Source of the DNA: Marine Group III euryarchaeote CG-Epi4
GTDB taxonomy: Archaea; Thermoplasmatota; Poseidoniia; MGIII; CG-Epi1
Assembly: GCA_001875365.1 (NCBI GenBank)
Contig: MIYX01000008.1
Span: 1 to 17,553 of the forward strand
Direction: 5' to 3'
Length of the DNA: 17,553 nucleotides
Positions 7,172 to 14,290 of the stretch are shown in pieces (the first letter of the stretch is position 1; each line of letters starts with the position of its first letter). A model generated the notes under the pieces. It was not told where the DNA came from and searched no databases. It was given only the letters and a program-made list of their open reading frames with translations. The position numbers were made by a program, and so were the translations under genes.

Positions 7172-7617
7172 TCTTTAAATTCTTCTAAAATAGCATCGGT
7201 CACTTTGCAATCCGGTAATTCTTTTTCCATTAGCCAACCATACCATTCAATGGATATTTTACCACCATTATCAGTTTTATTAGCTTTGAGAATTCTATCA
7301 TTTACAATAGTTTTTCCGTCGAGTAAAATGCCTGTCTTTCCAAATGCAAAAGGTCGAGGATATCCTAGATATATTAAACTCAAAATCAATAGAGTTAGTG
7401 AAAGGTAAATATCAACACCTTGGGCGTAATCAAGAGATATAATAAAAATCATAGTACTAGGAATTAGTAAGCCATTGATTCCTTTTCTTTCAATTTCCTT
7501 CCAGAAATCTAATGTAATAATTTTACTATCTTGTTCAGGCTTTCGAAAAAGGATAATTACATCGTACAATAGTACAATAAGTAAAATTATTTTTGCATAT
7601 TGTAGTAAATCATCCAT
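7168..7617 (-). CDS. Small membrane protein of unknown function, downstream of tmk
   Basis: 149 aa with three predicted membrane helices (about 7-24, 46-62, 69-86) and a soluble C-terminal part (about 90-149). That part contains a GKTGILLDGKTIV strand pattern and IEWYGW, resembling the small beta domain seen behind membrane hairpins in some PH-like or YcxB-type proteins; this likeness is weak. No catalytic motif is seen. The start at 7617 overlaps the tmk stop by 8 bp and has GAGGT (complement of 7623-7627) 5 nt upstream, so it is translationally coupled to tmk. Its stop overlaps the stop of the convergent CysRS-like gene by 4 bp. Real gene, unknown role. Confidence 0.75.
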   Translation of the reverse strand: MDDLLQYAKIILLIVLLYDVIILFRKPEQDSKIITLDFWKEIERKGINGLLIPSTMIFIISLDYAQGVDIYLSLTLLILSLIYLGYPRPFAFGKTGILLDGKTIVNDRILKANKTDNGGKISIEWYGWLMEKELPDCKVTDAILEEFKD

Positions 7618-8194
7618 TTCTAACCTCAGAAACTAGTCTCCAAACTTCATCAAATATTTCCTCAGGAGTTCCTGTAGCATCGATAATTCGAACTAAAGGA
7701 TCATTTTCCAAATTTAGGTAAGCCTTCCGAACTTTTTCCAAGTGTTCTTCTTTTTCGAATACATCTGCTACACTATGACTTCTAACGCGTTTCATTGCTA
7801 AATCAGCAGGTAAATCGAAGATTAATACAATATCTGGCTTAGGCGCAAATTCATTATCCCTTCTAATTCTGCTAACATCAATCCCAGCAGCTGATTGATA
7901 TGCCATTGTGGAATAATAATATCGATCCATAAGAACAATCTTGCCTTGATCAAGAGCAGGCTTAATCTTTTGATTAACATGTTCTTTGCGATCTAATACA
8001 AATAATTCCAAAATTTCTTCAGTGGTAGCTTCAATCTTTCCACTTAGCATATTCCACAGCTTTTGCCCATATTTCCCATTTGTTGGTTCCTTCAGCATTA
8101 TTGTTTTTTCATTATCGTTCTCAAACTTATCCATTAAAAACTGGGATTGTGTAGACTTTCCACATCCGTCAATTCCTTCTAGATTTATGAGCAT
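7610..8194 (-). CDS. tmk: Thymidylate kinase (dTMP kinase)
   Basis: 194 aa, a normal length for the family. P-loop GIDGCGKST (residues 7-15), the dTMP-binding DRYYYSTMAYQ motif near 90-100 (DR-Y type), and the LKEPT segment near 34-38 are all present. It phosphorylates dTMP to dTDP with ATP, the last specific step of dTTP supply. A lid region with Arg135/Arg137 (KRVRSHS) is visible. ATG at 8194; a weak AT element (about 8214-8224) lies 25 nt upstream on the minus strand. It is divergent from the 8301 ORF and first of a two-gene operon with a membrane protein. Together with nrdJ, the window holds two steps of deoxynucleotide supply, but the genes are far apart and not co-transcribed. Confidence 0.95.
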   Translation of the reverse strand: MLINLEGIDGCGKSTQSQFLMDKFENDNEKTIMLKEPTNGKYGQKLWNMLSGKIEATTEEILELFVLDRKEHVNQKIKPALDQGKIVLMDRYYYSTMAYQSAAGIDVSRIRRDNEFAPKPDIVLIFDLPADLAMKRVRSHSVADVFEKEEHLEKVRKAYLNLENDPLVRIIDATGTPEEIFDEVWRLVSEVRNG

Positions 8195-8266
8195 AGGAGA
8201 TATACAGGAAGGGCCTTAATTAGGGGATTTGTTGGTTAATTGTATCGATTTGATTTGAGATAGTAG

Positions 8267-8276
8267 TAAAATACTA
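8267..8276 (+). promoter_or_regulatory. TATA-like element for the 8301/LysE unit
   Basis: The AT-rich segment taaaatacta is centred about 29 nt before the ATG at 8301, close to the spacing of other first genes here. It supports the small ORF as the first cistron, because no comparable element lies 25 nt before the LysE start. Confidence 0.35.
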
Positions 8277-8300
8277 ATACACTGCTTTTTCTGTAAAATT

Positions 8301-8405
8301 ATGCCTAAAGAGTTCAAAGCTTTCATTAAAGGACAACCCGTTAAGAAAATCATAGATCCAAAAACAGGTCAGGAGAAATGGGTTCCAATAGAAAGTGATT
8401 CTTGA
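8301..8405 (+). CDS. 34-aa small protein upstream of the LysE-type exporter
   Basis: ATG at 8301, TGA at 8403-8405. The peptide is hydrophilic and basic in the first half (MPKEFKAFIKGQPVKK...) with a D-P-K-T-G turn followed by KWVPIE. It has no cysteines and no membrane segment. Supporting evidence is position only: a TATA-like box about 29 nt upstream, and a TTGA overlap in which its stop shares bases with the TTG start of the exporter gene, the same coupling seen at 5978. It may be a genuine small protein or a leader that drives exporter translation. No family recognised. Confidence 0.5.
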   Translation: MPKEFKAFIKGQPVKKIIDPKTGQEKWVPIESDS

Positions 8406-9007
8406 ACACAGCCTTTCTGTCTGGTTTTTTACTTAGCTTTTCACTTATTTTAGCTATAGGTCCACAGAATGCTTTTATATTACGTCAAGGTTTACTCAAA
8501 CAGCATGTTCTCCCAATAGCACTTTTCTGTACTTTATCAGACATTATCTTGATACTATTAGGTATTTTTGGATTTGGTTCTATAATTTCAAACTTTGATA
8601 ATTTTTCTCAATATATGTTTGTAATTGGAGGAGCTTGGTTATCGGGATATGGCTTTCTAAGACTGAAAGGAGCCTATTTAGCAGATAGTTTTCTCGAAGC
8701 CTCTAATGAACCCGAATCAAATTTGAAATTAGTTCTAATGAATTGTGCAGTATTGACGTGGTTCAATCCTCATGTCTACATAGATACCTTAATCCTAATT
8801 GGCACAGTTTCTATTAGATTTGAAGATTCTCTTTATTTTGGCTTAGGTGCTTGTTTAGCTAGTGTTATTTTCTTTTTTTCATTAGCGTTTGGAGCAAGAC
8901 TTTTGTCGCCACTGATGAGTTCAAAAAAAGCATGGCAAATTTTGGATCTGTTTATTGCTTCAATAATGTTTATTCTAGCGTTTTCAATGTTTCAAGAATT
9001 TTTCTAA
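8402..9007 (+). CDS. LysE/ArgO-family amino acid exporter
   Basis: 201 aa from a TTG start, with about six hydrophobic helices. Signature segments are IGPQNAFILRQGL (19-31) in the first helical hairpin and TWFNPHVYIDTLILIG (about 119-134), both characteristic of the LysE superfamily and close to the ArgO/LysE branch that exports basic amino acids. It would act in the cytoplasmic membrane to remove excess amino acid, perhaps arginine or lysine; substrate is inferred only from the branch motifs. The TTG lies in a TTGA overlap with the 34-aa ORF, preceded by an aaagtgat stretch that partly matches a Shine-Dalgarno. Possible counterpart to the NSS importer in a peptide-consuming cell. Confidence 0.88.
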   Translation: MNTAFLSGFLLSFSLILAIGPQNAFILRQGLLKQHVLPIALFCTLSDIILILLGIFGFGSIISNFDNFSQYMFVIGGAWLSGYGFLRLKGAYLADSFLEASNEPESNLKLVLMNCAVLTWFNPHVYIDTLILIGTVSIRFEDSLYFGLGACLASVIFFFSLAFGARLLSPLMSSKKAWQILDLFIASIMFILAFSMFQEFF

Positions 9008-9017
9008 AATAATAATT
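9007..9017 (+). promoter_or_regulatory. TATA-like element for the amidotransferase operon
   Basis: The sequence aaataataatt, just after the exporter stop, is centred about 28 nt before the ATG at 9041. It again predicts a leaderless mRNA. Confidence 0.45.
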
Positions 9018-9040
9018 AGGACAGTTTGTTCTGAAAATTA

Positions 9041-9694
9041 ATGAAATTAACTGCATTAACTCTTAGCTCAGACAATTATTATCCTCGTTATGCTAATTTT
9101 ATTGAAGAGGCAGAAGGTAATCCCGAAAGAATTCAATCAGTTAATGATTTAGAAAAATATGATGTTTTAGTTTTATCAGGCGGAGGAGATATGGGAATTA
9201 AGAGCGGCGCTTATGATTCTCAATCGGAAGATTTACCCATTGATGGAGTTAAGGATGAAAGGGATGAATTAGAGCTTTCTTTGCTCAAAAAAGCTGAACA
9301 GATTAAAATGCCAGTATTAGGGATTTGTAGAGGATTACAAGTTATGAATGTATATTTGGCAGGGACATTGTGGCCAGACATAGGTCAAGGCGGATTTGAT
9401 GGCGCAATGCACAGAGACGGAGAAGGAGGAGAGCCTCCAGTAGGGGACATTCCTCATTGGACAAAAATGGAAGGTAAAGAATTTGAGGTAATGAGCCATC
9501 ACCATCAAGGAATTCGGAATTTAGGCAATAGTCTTCAAATATTGTCTAAATCTTCTGATGGAATGATTGAGGCCGTAAAGCATGAATATTTGCCTTGGTT
9601 TGCAGTACAATGGCATCCAGAAAGAACGGACGAAGGCCTTGGTAGGGCATTGCCTCGAGAATGGCTTAGAAAAGAACTTCAAAATGTACAATAA
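9041..9694 (+). CDS. Class I glutamine amidotransferase-like hydrolase, peptidase C26 / PuuD type
   Basis: 217 aa. The catalytic triad is Cys96 in GICRGLQ (nucleophile elbow), His192 and Glu194 in VQWHPE. VLSGGGDM (44-51), the DERDELELxLLKKA helix (72-85) and SHHHQ (152-156) match the free-standing C26 gamma-glutamyl hydrolases such as PuuD, which cleave gamma-glutamyl amides. No synthase domain is fused. Substrate is unknown; candidates are gamma-glutamyl-GABA-like intermediates or gamma-glutamyl peptides. First gene of a three-gene operon, overlapping the metallo-beta-lactamase gene by 11 bp. The C26 assignment is firm; pathway assignment is not. Confidence 0.88.
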   Translation: MKLTALTLSSDNYYPRYANFIEEAEGNPERIQSVNDLEKYDVLVLSGGGDMGIKSGAYDSQSEDLPIDGVKDERDELELSLLKKAEQIKMPVLGICRGLQVMNVYLAGTLWPDIGQGGFDGAMHRDGEGGEPPVGDIPHWTKMEGKEFEVMSHHHQGIRNLGNSLQILSKSSDGMIEAVKHEYLPWFAVQWHPERTDEGLGRALPREWLRKELQNVQ

Positions 9695-10508
9695 AATAAC
9701 TTTACTGGGAAATGCACAAGATGCAGGGAGGCCTCAGGTAGGCTGTACACAAAAATGCTGCGAAGATGCTCGAAAAGACGGTAATTTATTGAGAAATCCA
9801 GTTTCACTTGGTTTACACGGCGATAGCTTTGGTATTGTTGAAATTACGAAAAGTCTTACGAATCAATTGGGTATGATAGGCAATCCAGAGTTGTCTGAAG
9901 TCTGGCTAACTCATGCTCATTTGGGCCATATAGAAGGCTTAGGTCAACTAGGTAAAGAAGCATTAAATTCCAGTGAAATTAAGATTAGATGTTCTGAATC
10001 TGTAATGGATTACATATTAAAGCATCCGATTTGGAAGAAATTGGTTGATAGAAGGAATATTATATTTTCAAGCTTCGGAACGAATTCAGTAATTCCTTTG
10101 AAGGTTCCACACAGATCTAAAGATTTCGACACACATGCTTTCCTAATTAAGGGGAAAAATAATATTTTATTTCTTCCAGATCACGACTCTTGGTCGAAAA
10201 CTTTAAGCTTTGTAGGACATGAGAATCCTTTAGATTGGTTTAATGATATTGAAGCGGATGTAGTCTTACTAGATGGTACTTTTTGGGATGAAACCGAATT
10301 AAAGTATCGTAAACAAGAAAATGTGCCTCACCCTACAGTTAGGGATACTCTTGAATTAATTGGAGAAAAAAAGGATTATGGACCTAGGATAGTGTTTATT
10401 CACCTGAATCATACGAATCCTTTACATTATACTGAATCATTAGAATATCTTAAAGTTAAACAAATGGGCTGGGAAGTTGGTATAGAAGGTATGGAGTTTG
10501 AAATATAA
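9684..10508 (+). CDS. PqqB-like metallo-beta-lactamase-fold hydrolase
   Basis: 274 aa from the ATG at 9684; a longer reading frame exists, but this start gives the typical first strand (KITLLGNAQDAGRPQ) of PqqB-like proteins. A cysteine cluster follows (Cys21, Cys25, Cys26), comparable to the Cys-rich N-terminal segment of PqqB. The metal motif is THAHLGH (76-82): His77, His79 and His82 are present but the Asp of HxHxDH is Gly81. Further candidate ligands are His143, Asp166/His167 (PDHDSW), Asp197 (LLDGTF) and His240/His243 (FIHLNH). Fold and family are clear. The reaction is not: no other PQQ genes (PqqA, C, D, E) are present. It overlaps the amidotransferase by 11 bp and the methyltransferase by 1 bp. 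Confidence 0.85.
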   Translation: MYNKITLLGNAQDAGRPQVGCTQKCCEDARKDGNLLRNPVSLGLHGDSFGIVEITKSLTNQLGMIGNPELSEVWLTHAHLGHIEGLGQLGKEALNSSEIKIRCSESVMDYILKHPIWKKLVDRRNIIFSSFGTNSVIPLKVPHRSKDFDTHAFLIKGKNNILFLPDHDSWSKTLSFVGHENPLDWFNDIEADVVLLDGTFWDETELKYRKQENVPHPTVRDTLELIGEKKDYGPRIVFIHLNHTNPLHYTESLEYLKVKQMGWEVGIEGMEFEI

Positions 10509-11155
10509 TGTTTCAATATTTAAAGAATTTATTTCACATTAAGATAGTAATGAATTTGTACTCATTAAGGAATTATTTTACGAATAATGGTGCAGTTTGG
10601 CTAAAGCTGACTGGTTCAGACTTAGAAAAGATGGTTTCTAAAGTTATAGAATACAATAGATTAGATTTAAACAAAAAAAATGTTTTGGATTTAGGTTGTG
10701 GCACAGGTACAATGTTGAAATATGCAGTTGATTCGACCAAATGTAATGCTTATGGTGTTGATTTGATTAGATTGAATATACATCAAGCAAAAAAGAAATT
10801 ACCAAGCGGAAATTTTTTTCGTGGCGATATTATCAAATATATTGATAATTTAGATAACAAATTTGATCTTGTTATATTGTATGGAGTAATTGGGTGCTTT
10901 CCTTTACCTGATCAAAAAAAGATAATTAATAAAATTATAGCATCACTTAATACTGGTGGAATATTATGGATAGGGGCAAATTTGTATGATGATTTGGACT
11001 ATAAATTTCAAACATATCCAGTCCCCAGGGATTTTTATGAGGATTATAAATGCTCTAATAAGTTAATTTTTGATGAAGTAATTGAAGAAGAGCTATTTGG
11101 AAAGCACAATTATGAGCCTAAGCAAACTTCAGTAATGATTACTTACCAGCCGTAA
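10508..11155 (+). CDS. Class I SAM-dependent methyltransferase, substrate unknown
   Basis: 215 aa. SAM motif I is VLDLGCGTG (59-67), followed by the acidic motif II end GVD (83-85), GD at 106-107 and the post-motif FDLVILYGVIG (119-129). The TAATG junction shares one base between the previous stop and this ATG; GGAG lies 11 nt upstream. A second ATG at 10550 (MNLYSL) is a possible start and would drop 14 hydrophobic residues. The protein is unusually rich in Lys, Asn and Ile, and some 60-bp stretches (e.g. 10621-10680) have only about 20% G+C, lower than neighbouring genes, which may indicate a separate origin. It ends overlapping the convergent reductase gene by 13 bp. Likely last enzyme of the 9041 operon. 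Confidence 0.85.
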   Translation: MFQYLKNLFHIKIVMNLYSLRNYFTNNGAVWLKLTGSDLEKMVSKVIEYNRLDLNKKNVLDLGCGTGTMLKYAVDSTKCNAYGVDLIRLNIHQAKKKLPSGNFFRGDIIKYIDNLDNKFDLVILYGVIGCFPLPDQKKIINKIIASLNTGGILWIGANLYDDLDYKFQTYPVPRDFYEDYKCSNKLIFDEVIEEELFGKHNYEPKQTSVMITYQP

Positions 11156-12402
11156 GTTTCTGTAACTTTTAGACTTGATTTAATTTTGAGTAGTTTTCCA
11201 GCCATTGGTAATAAATCTGGATTTTTGATTAAAATTCCTAGCATTTTAAACCAAGGTAATTTCGAATAATTATTTCCATCATATATTTCACCGATCAAAT
11301 TTAAAATTCTCTTATCAAGCGAGTAAATTAACTTAGACTGATCTACAAATTTTTGCTGTGTCCAAGGTTGCCTCTTCATTATTCTGTCATACCATATATG
11401 TGATTCCAAGTCAGGATGCAATGCTTTTTCACTTCTTTCCCAATATTGCCCACGCAGTTCATGACAATTGACTGAATGGGAAGGTGGAGTTAATTTTCCA
11501 GTACCTAGTTCATTTTGTATTGCTATTGCAGCATATTGACCAGAAAGCATTCCAACATGCACTCCTCCTTTTGTTATAGGATTAGTTAATCCCGCTGCAT
11601 CTCCTACAACATATGCATCTTTTGTAGAGAAAATAGGGATTGGTCCATCTCTTGGGATTAATCCTCCATTTTGACGATGTCCTATTTCACTTTCAACTCG
11701 CTTATCAGGCTCTACGCTCATGTGCTCTCTACAGAAATAATCCAATCCTGCTTTTGCACCATTTGTAGCAACTACCCCTACGTTAAAAATATCATTTCTT
11801 GGAAAAACCCAAATGTACCCATCAGCATATCTTGGATTGATGTAGAAATCAAAATAATCAGTGTCAGGAAAATCAACATCTTCTCTCTTAAATTTATATT
11901 GTAAGCCAGGTAATAATCTTAATTTTTCGTTTCCTTGAAGGCCTATTTGTGTTACAATATTTGGTACTCGACCTTCAGCAACAACTAGCTGCTTTGCTTT
12001 AGCAATTTCACCATCTTTTGATGACAAAATCCATCCATCTTTATCTCTGTTAACTTTGGTTACTCTAACACCTTCGTGCCTCGTAGCTCCAGCTTCAACA
12101 GCATCATCGGAAATACTTTGATCTAGCCCCCATCTATGAATAGAATATCCTGGAGACATCAACCCAACAGATTTCCCGTTAGGCATTCTAATTCTATTAC
12201 CTTCAACAGGCCTTATTGCCCAGTCTCCAACAGGATAATTTGCATTTTTAAGTGCTATTTTACCCAATCCTTCTCCACAATGGACAGGGTCTCCGACACG
12301 CCTTTTACGATCAAAAGTAACTACAGAGTGTCCTGCTTCAGCTAGCCTTAATGCAGCCATTCCACCTGCAGGCCCCTGTCCTACAACGGCTACATCATAC
12401 AT
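11143..12402 (-). CDS. Geranylgeranyl reductase-family FAD-dependent oxidoreductase
   Basis: 419 aa, normal for the family. FAD-binding Rossmann motif GQGPAGG (8-14), the family Cys-x-Glu-Gly (HCGEG, Cys42) near the substrate pocket, and the second FAD motif VVGDAAGLTNPITKGGVHVGM (about 265-285) are all visible. In archaea these enzymes saturate the geranylgeranyl chains of membrane lipids (archaeol); some members reduce other prenyl groups, so the exact substrate is inferred. The C-terminal basic helical region (about 330-419) is typical and may sit on the membrane. Minus strand, downstream of the amidase gene (31-bp gap), with its own TATA-like element; its end overlaps the convergent methyltransferase by 13 bp. 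Confidence 0.9.
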   Translation of the reverse strand: MYDVAVVGQGPAGGMAALRLAEAGHSVVTFDRKRRVGDPVHCGEGLGKIALKNANYPVGDWAIRPVEGNRIRMPNGKSVGLMSPGYSIHRWGLDQSISDDAVEAGATRHEGVRVTKVNRDKDGWILSSKDGEIAKAKQLVVAEGRVPNIVTQIGLQGNEKLRLLPGLQYKFKREDVDFPDTDYFDFYINPRYADGYIWVFPRNDIFNVGVVATNGAKAGLDYFCREHMSVEPDKRVESEIGHRQNGGLIPRDGPIPIFSTKDAYVVGDAAGLTNPITKGGVHVGMLSGQYAAIAIQNELGTGKLTPPSHSVNCHELRGQYWERSEKALHPDLESHIWYDRIMKRQPWTQQKFVDQSKLIYSLDKRILNLIGEIYDGNNYSKLPWFKMLGILIKNPDLLPMAGKLLKIKSSLKVTETYGW

Positions 12403-12423
12403 ATTACAAGGTTATTGGGGTAG

Positions 12424-12434
12424 GATAAAAAAAC
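12424..12434 (-). promoter_or_regulatory. T-rich element: TATA-like box of the reductase and possible terminator of the amidase gene
   Basis: On the minus strand gtttttttatc begins at the last base of the amidase stop codon and is centred about 27 nt before the ATG at 12402. The T7 run could end the amidase transcript, while tttttatc is at TATA distance for the next gene. Both roles are inferred. Confidence 0.35.
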
Positions 12435-13228
12435 TAATCTCTGTTCATAGAGTCTCTAAGAACTGGTCTTGCATCTCTATATTTTTTAACTCTTCCAAGA
12501 GGAATTTTGCAGGTGAGTATTCCTTCTTCAAATTTATGGATTTCAGCGATTACTTTACCTCTAGGATCATAAATACAAGACTCTCCAGCAAACACTAAAT
12601 TTCCTTGAGTACCCACATTATTTACAAATGCGTAATAACAAGTAGTTTCGATTGCACGGGCAGGTAGTACTCTATGAAAAAGTGGACGAGATGTAGTGGG
12701 GCTGGCAGCTAAATTGATAATTATATCTGCTCCTTTTTGAGCTAATTCCATTGAAACGTCCGGGAAAAATAAATCATAGCATATTTGAACGCCTATATTC
12801 CCAAACTTAGTTTTAAAAATATTAGTTCCTTTTCCTTCTCCAAAATAGGTTTTTTCTTCAAAGGGCCCAAAGTTAGGTAAGTATTGCTTTCTACAGTGAC
12901 CCAAGTATCCTTCGGGCCCAATCATTATTGCCGAGTTAAATAGGGATTTATTTGATCTTTCAACAATGCCTGTAAGAATAGTAATATCATGCTTTTTAGC
13001 TAAAATTAGCAGGCCTTTTTGGCCAATATCGCCACTGGGTATTAATTCGGATACTAAGTTATAATTGTCCCTAAGATTATATCCCGTAATAAATAACTCA
13101 GGAAATGCAATCAAATCAATATGTTCTTTAGACTTATTTTTTGCTTCTTCAATGGCTTTCTCTACACTTTTTAGATTCTCACCAACGTTCCCCAGATTTG
13201 TAGAAACTTGCCCTAGCGCTAAATGCAT
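12434..13228 (-). CDS. Nitrilase-superfamily carbon-nitrogen hydrolase (amidase)
   Basis: 264 aa, a single nitrilase domain. The catalytic triad is complete: Glu44 (FPELFITGY), Lys114 (CRKQYLP) and Cys150 (VQICYDLFFPD). RAIETTCYYAFVNNVG near the C-terminal third is typical of the family. Members hydrolyse amides such as glutamine, omega-amides or N-carbamoyl compounds. It is divergently paired with nadE, 68 bp between starts. In many organisms a nitrilase-type glutaminase is fused N-terminally to NadE to feed it ammonia, and the nadE here has no such domain. A separate ammonia-supplying subunit is therefore plausible but unproven; a general amidase is the alternative. Confidence 0.88.
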   Translation of the reverse strand: MHLALGQVSTNLGNVGENLKSVEKAIEEAKNKSKEHIDLIAFPELFITGYNLRDNYNLVSELIPSGDIGQKGLLILAKKHDITILTGIVERSNKSLFNSAIMIGPEGYLGHCRKQYLPNFGPFEEKTYFGEGKGTNIFKTKFGNIGVQICYDLFFPDVSMELAQKGADIIINLAASPTTSRPLFHRVLPARAIETTCYYAFVNNVGTQGNLVFAGESCIYDPRGKVIAEIHKFEEGILTCKIPLGRVKKYRDARPVLRDSMNRD

Positions 13229-13248
13229 AATCTCTGATAGCGCCGTAA

Positions 13249-13256
13249 TAATATAA
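13249..13256 (-). promoter_or_regulatory. TATA-like element for the amidase gene
   Basis: Minus-strand ttatatta is centred about 25 nt before the ATG at 13228, a clear archaeal TATA match at leaderless distance. Confidence 0.55.
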
Positions 13257-13266
13257 TATTGTTAAA

Positions 13267-13275
13267 TTTAAATTA
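13267..13275 (+). promoter_or_regulatory. TATA-like element for nadE
   Basis: The sequence tttaaatta is centred 26 nt before the GTG at 13297. It lies within about 20 bp of the divergent amidase TATA box, so the two genes share one compact control region. Confidence 0.5.
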
Positions 13276-13296
13276 GTCCCTCCTTTTTCGTAAGTT

Positions 13297-14100
13297 GTGA
13301 ATGTGCCACCAGATACTTTGGACATAGTAATTAATTTCATTAGAACTAGAGTTAGTGATGCAAATTCTGGTGGAGTTGTTCTAGGGCTATCAGGCGGTAT
13401 AGATTCAGCTGTAACACTTTCTTTAGCTGTTAAGGCATTAGGTTCAGATAAAGTAACTGGTTTGATTATGCCTTTTACTGTAACAGAATCTGTTGATTTA
13501 GCAACAAGCCATGCAAAATCTCTAAATGTAGATACTAAATTGATAGGTATAAGTGACATAGTTTCATCTTACAAAGATAATTCCTTTTTATTTTCTGAGC
13601 AGCTATCTGAGGGAAATCTACACTCGAGGATACGAATGTCCCTACTTTATGGGGCTGGTTTTTCATCAAATTATTTAGTCATTGGCACTTCTAATAAATC
13701 TGAACTTTTGATAGGATATTGGACTAAGTGGGGAGATGGGGGCACAGATTTCCTTCCGATTGGAGATTTGTATAAGACCCAAGTATTTGAGTTAGGCAAA
13801 ATTTTAGGCATCCCATCTGAAATTTTAGTTCGCAAACCAACAGCTGAACTATGGCCAGACCAAACCGATGAGCAAGAATTTGGTTTTACTTACGAGGAAC
13901 TTGATAATGTATTGTTTGATTTGGAAAGATTCAATTCAGTTTCCCAAATCAATGAAAAGACTGGAATTTCTCTTGAAAAGATAGATAAGATTAAGAGTTT
14001 AATTCGAACCTCAATACACAAAAGAGTATTTCCCCCAGTTTGCAAAATAGGACTCAGAACTGTAGGTCTAGATTGGCGCGAAACAATAGGTTCTCAATGA
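13297..14100 (+). CDS. nadE: NAD synthetase, ammonia-dependent type
   Basis: 267 aa from a GTG start. The ATP-pyrophosphatase loop LSGGIDSA (31-38) is intact. GTSNKSELLIGYWTKWGDGG, LPIGDLYKTQV and KPTAELWPDQTDE are the conserved NaAD-binding and ATP-binding segments of NadE. It converts nicotinic acid adenine dinucleotide to NAD with ATP and ammonia, the last step of NAD synthesis. There is no fused glutaminase domain, as in most archaeal enzymes. A TATA-like box 26 nt upstream supports the GTG. It is divergent from a free-standing nitrilase-type amidase that could supply ammonia. An intrinsic-terminator-like hairpin follows about 135 bp after the stop. Confidence 0.95.
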   Translation: MNVPPDTLDIVINFIRTRVSDANSGGVVLGLSGGIDSAVTLSLAVKALGSDKVTGLIMPFTVTESVDLATSHAKSLNVDTKLIGISDIVSSYKDNSFLFSEQLSEGNLHSRIRMSLLYGAGFSSNYLVIGTSNKSELLIGYWTKWGDGGTDFLPIGDLYKTQVFELGKILGIPSEILVRKPTAELWPDQTDEQEFGFTYEELDNVLFDLERFNSVSQINEKTGISLEKIDKIKSLIRTSIHKRVFPPVCKIGLRTVGLDWRETIGSQ

Positions 14101-14197
14101 TTTTTTATAATTTACTTATTACGACATTCAACGTACACTTATTTTTAACAGTTTTTGTCATTAAATTTGTGGAACCAACACCGGTTTTTTGACAGGT

Positions 14198-14228
14198 TCT
14201 ACTCTTTTTTGTTCATTTTTAGAGTAGA
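14198..14228 (+). repeat. Perfect 8-bp inverted repeat downstream of nadE
   Basis: tctactct and agagtaga flank a 15-nt T-rich loop. It could be a transcript 3'-end hairpin for nadE or a protein-binding site upstream of the nrdJ promoter. Nothing in the sequence decides between these. Confidence 0.45.
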
Positions 14229-14235
14229 TGTACTA

Positions 14236-14264
14236 CTAAAAATGGAACTTTTAGGTTTTTTTTT
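14236..14264 (+). terminator. Hairpin plus T9, probable terminator of nadE transcription
   Basis: ctaaaa (14236-14241) pairs with ttttag (14249-14254) across a 7-nt loop. One G and then nine consecutive Ts (14256-14264) follow. Archaeal RNA polymerase terminates on T-runs alone, so the T9 tract is the main evidence and the weak AU-rich stem is secondary. Confidence 0.45.
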
Positions 14265-14278
14265 AAACGTATGAAATA

Positions 14279-14290
14279 CTTATTATAAGG
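14279..14290 (+). promoter_or_regulatory. TATA-like element of the nrdJ transcription unit
   Basis: cttattataagg contains a good TATA core (14280-14288) centred about 27 nt before the ATG at 14311 and about 90 nt before the nrdJ TTG. A leaderless transcript starting at 14311 is predicted. Confidence 0.5.

Noticed and set aside
9582..9683. Longer start for the metallo-beta-lactamase gene
   Set aside because: The extra 34 residues are the out-of-frame shadow of the amidotransferase C-terminus; the PqqB-like first strand begins right after the ATG at 9684.
13179..13559. 126-aa minus-strand open frame across the nadE start
   Set aside because: It overlaps two genes with clear catalytic motifs (nadE and the amidase), crosses their shared promoter region and has no recognisable family features; it is a shadow frame.
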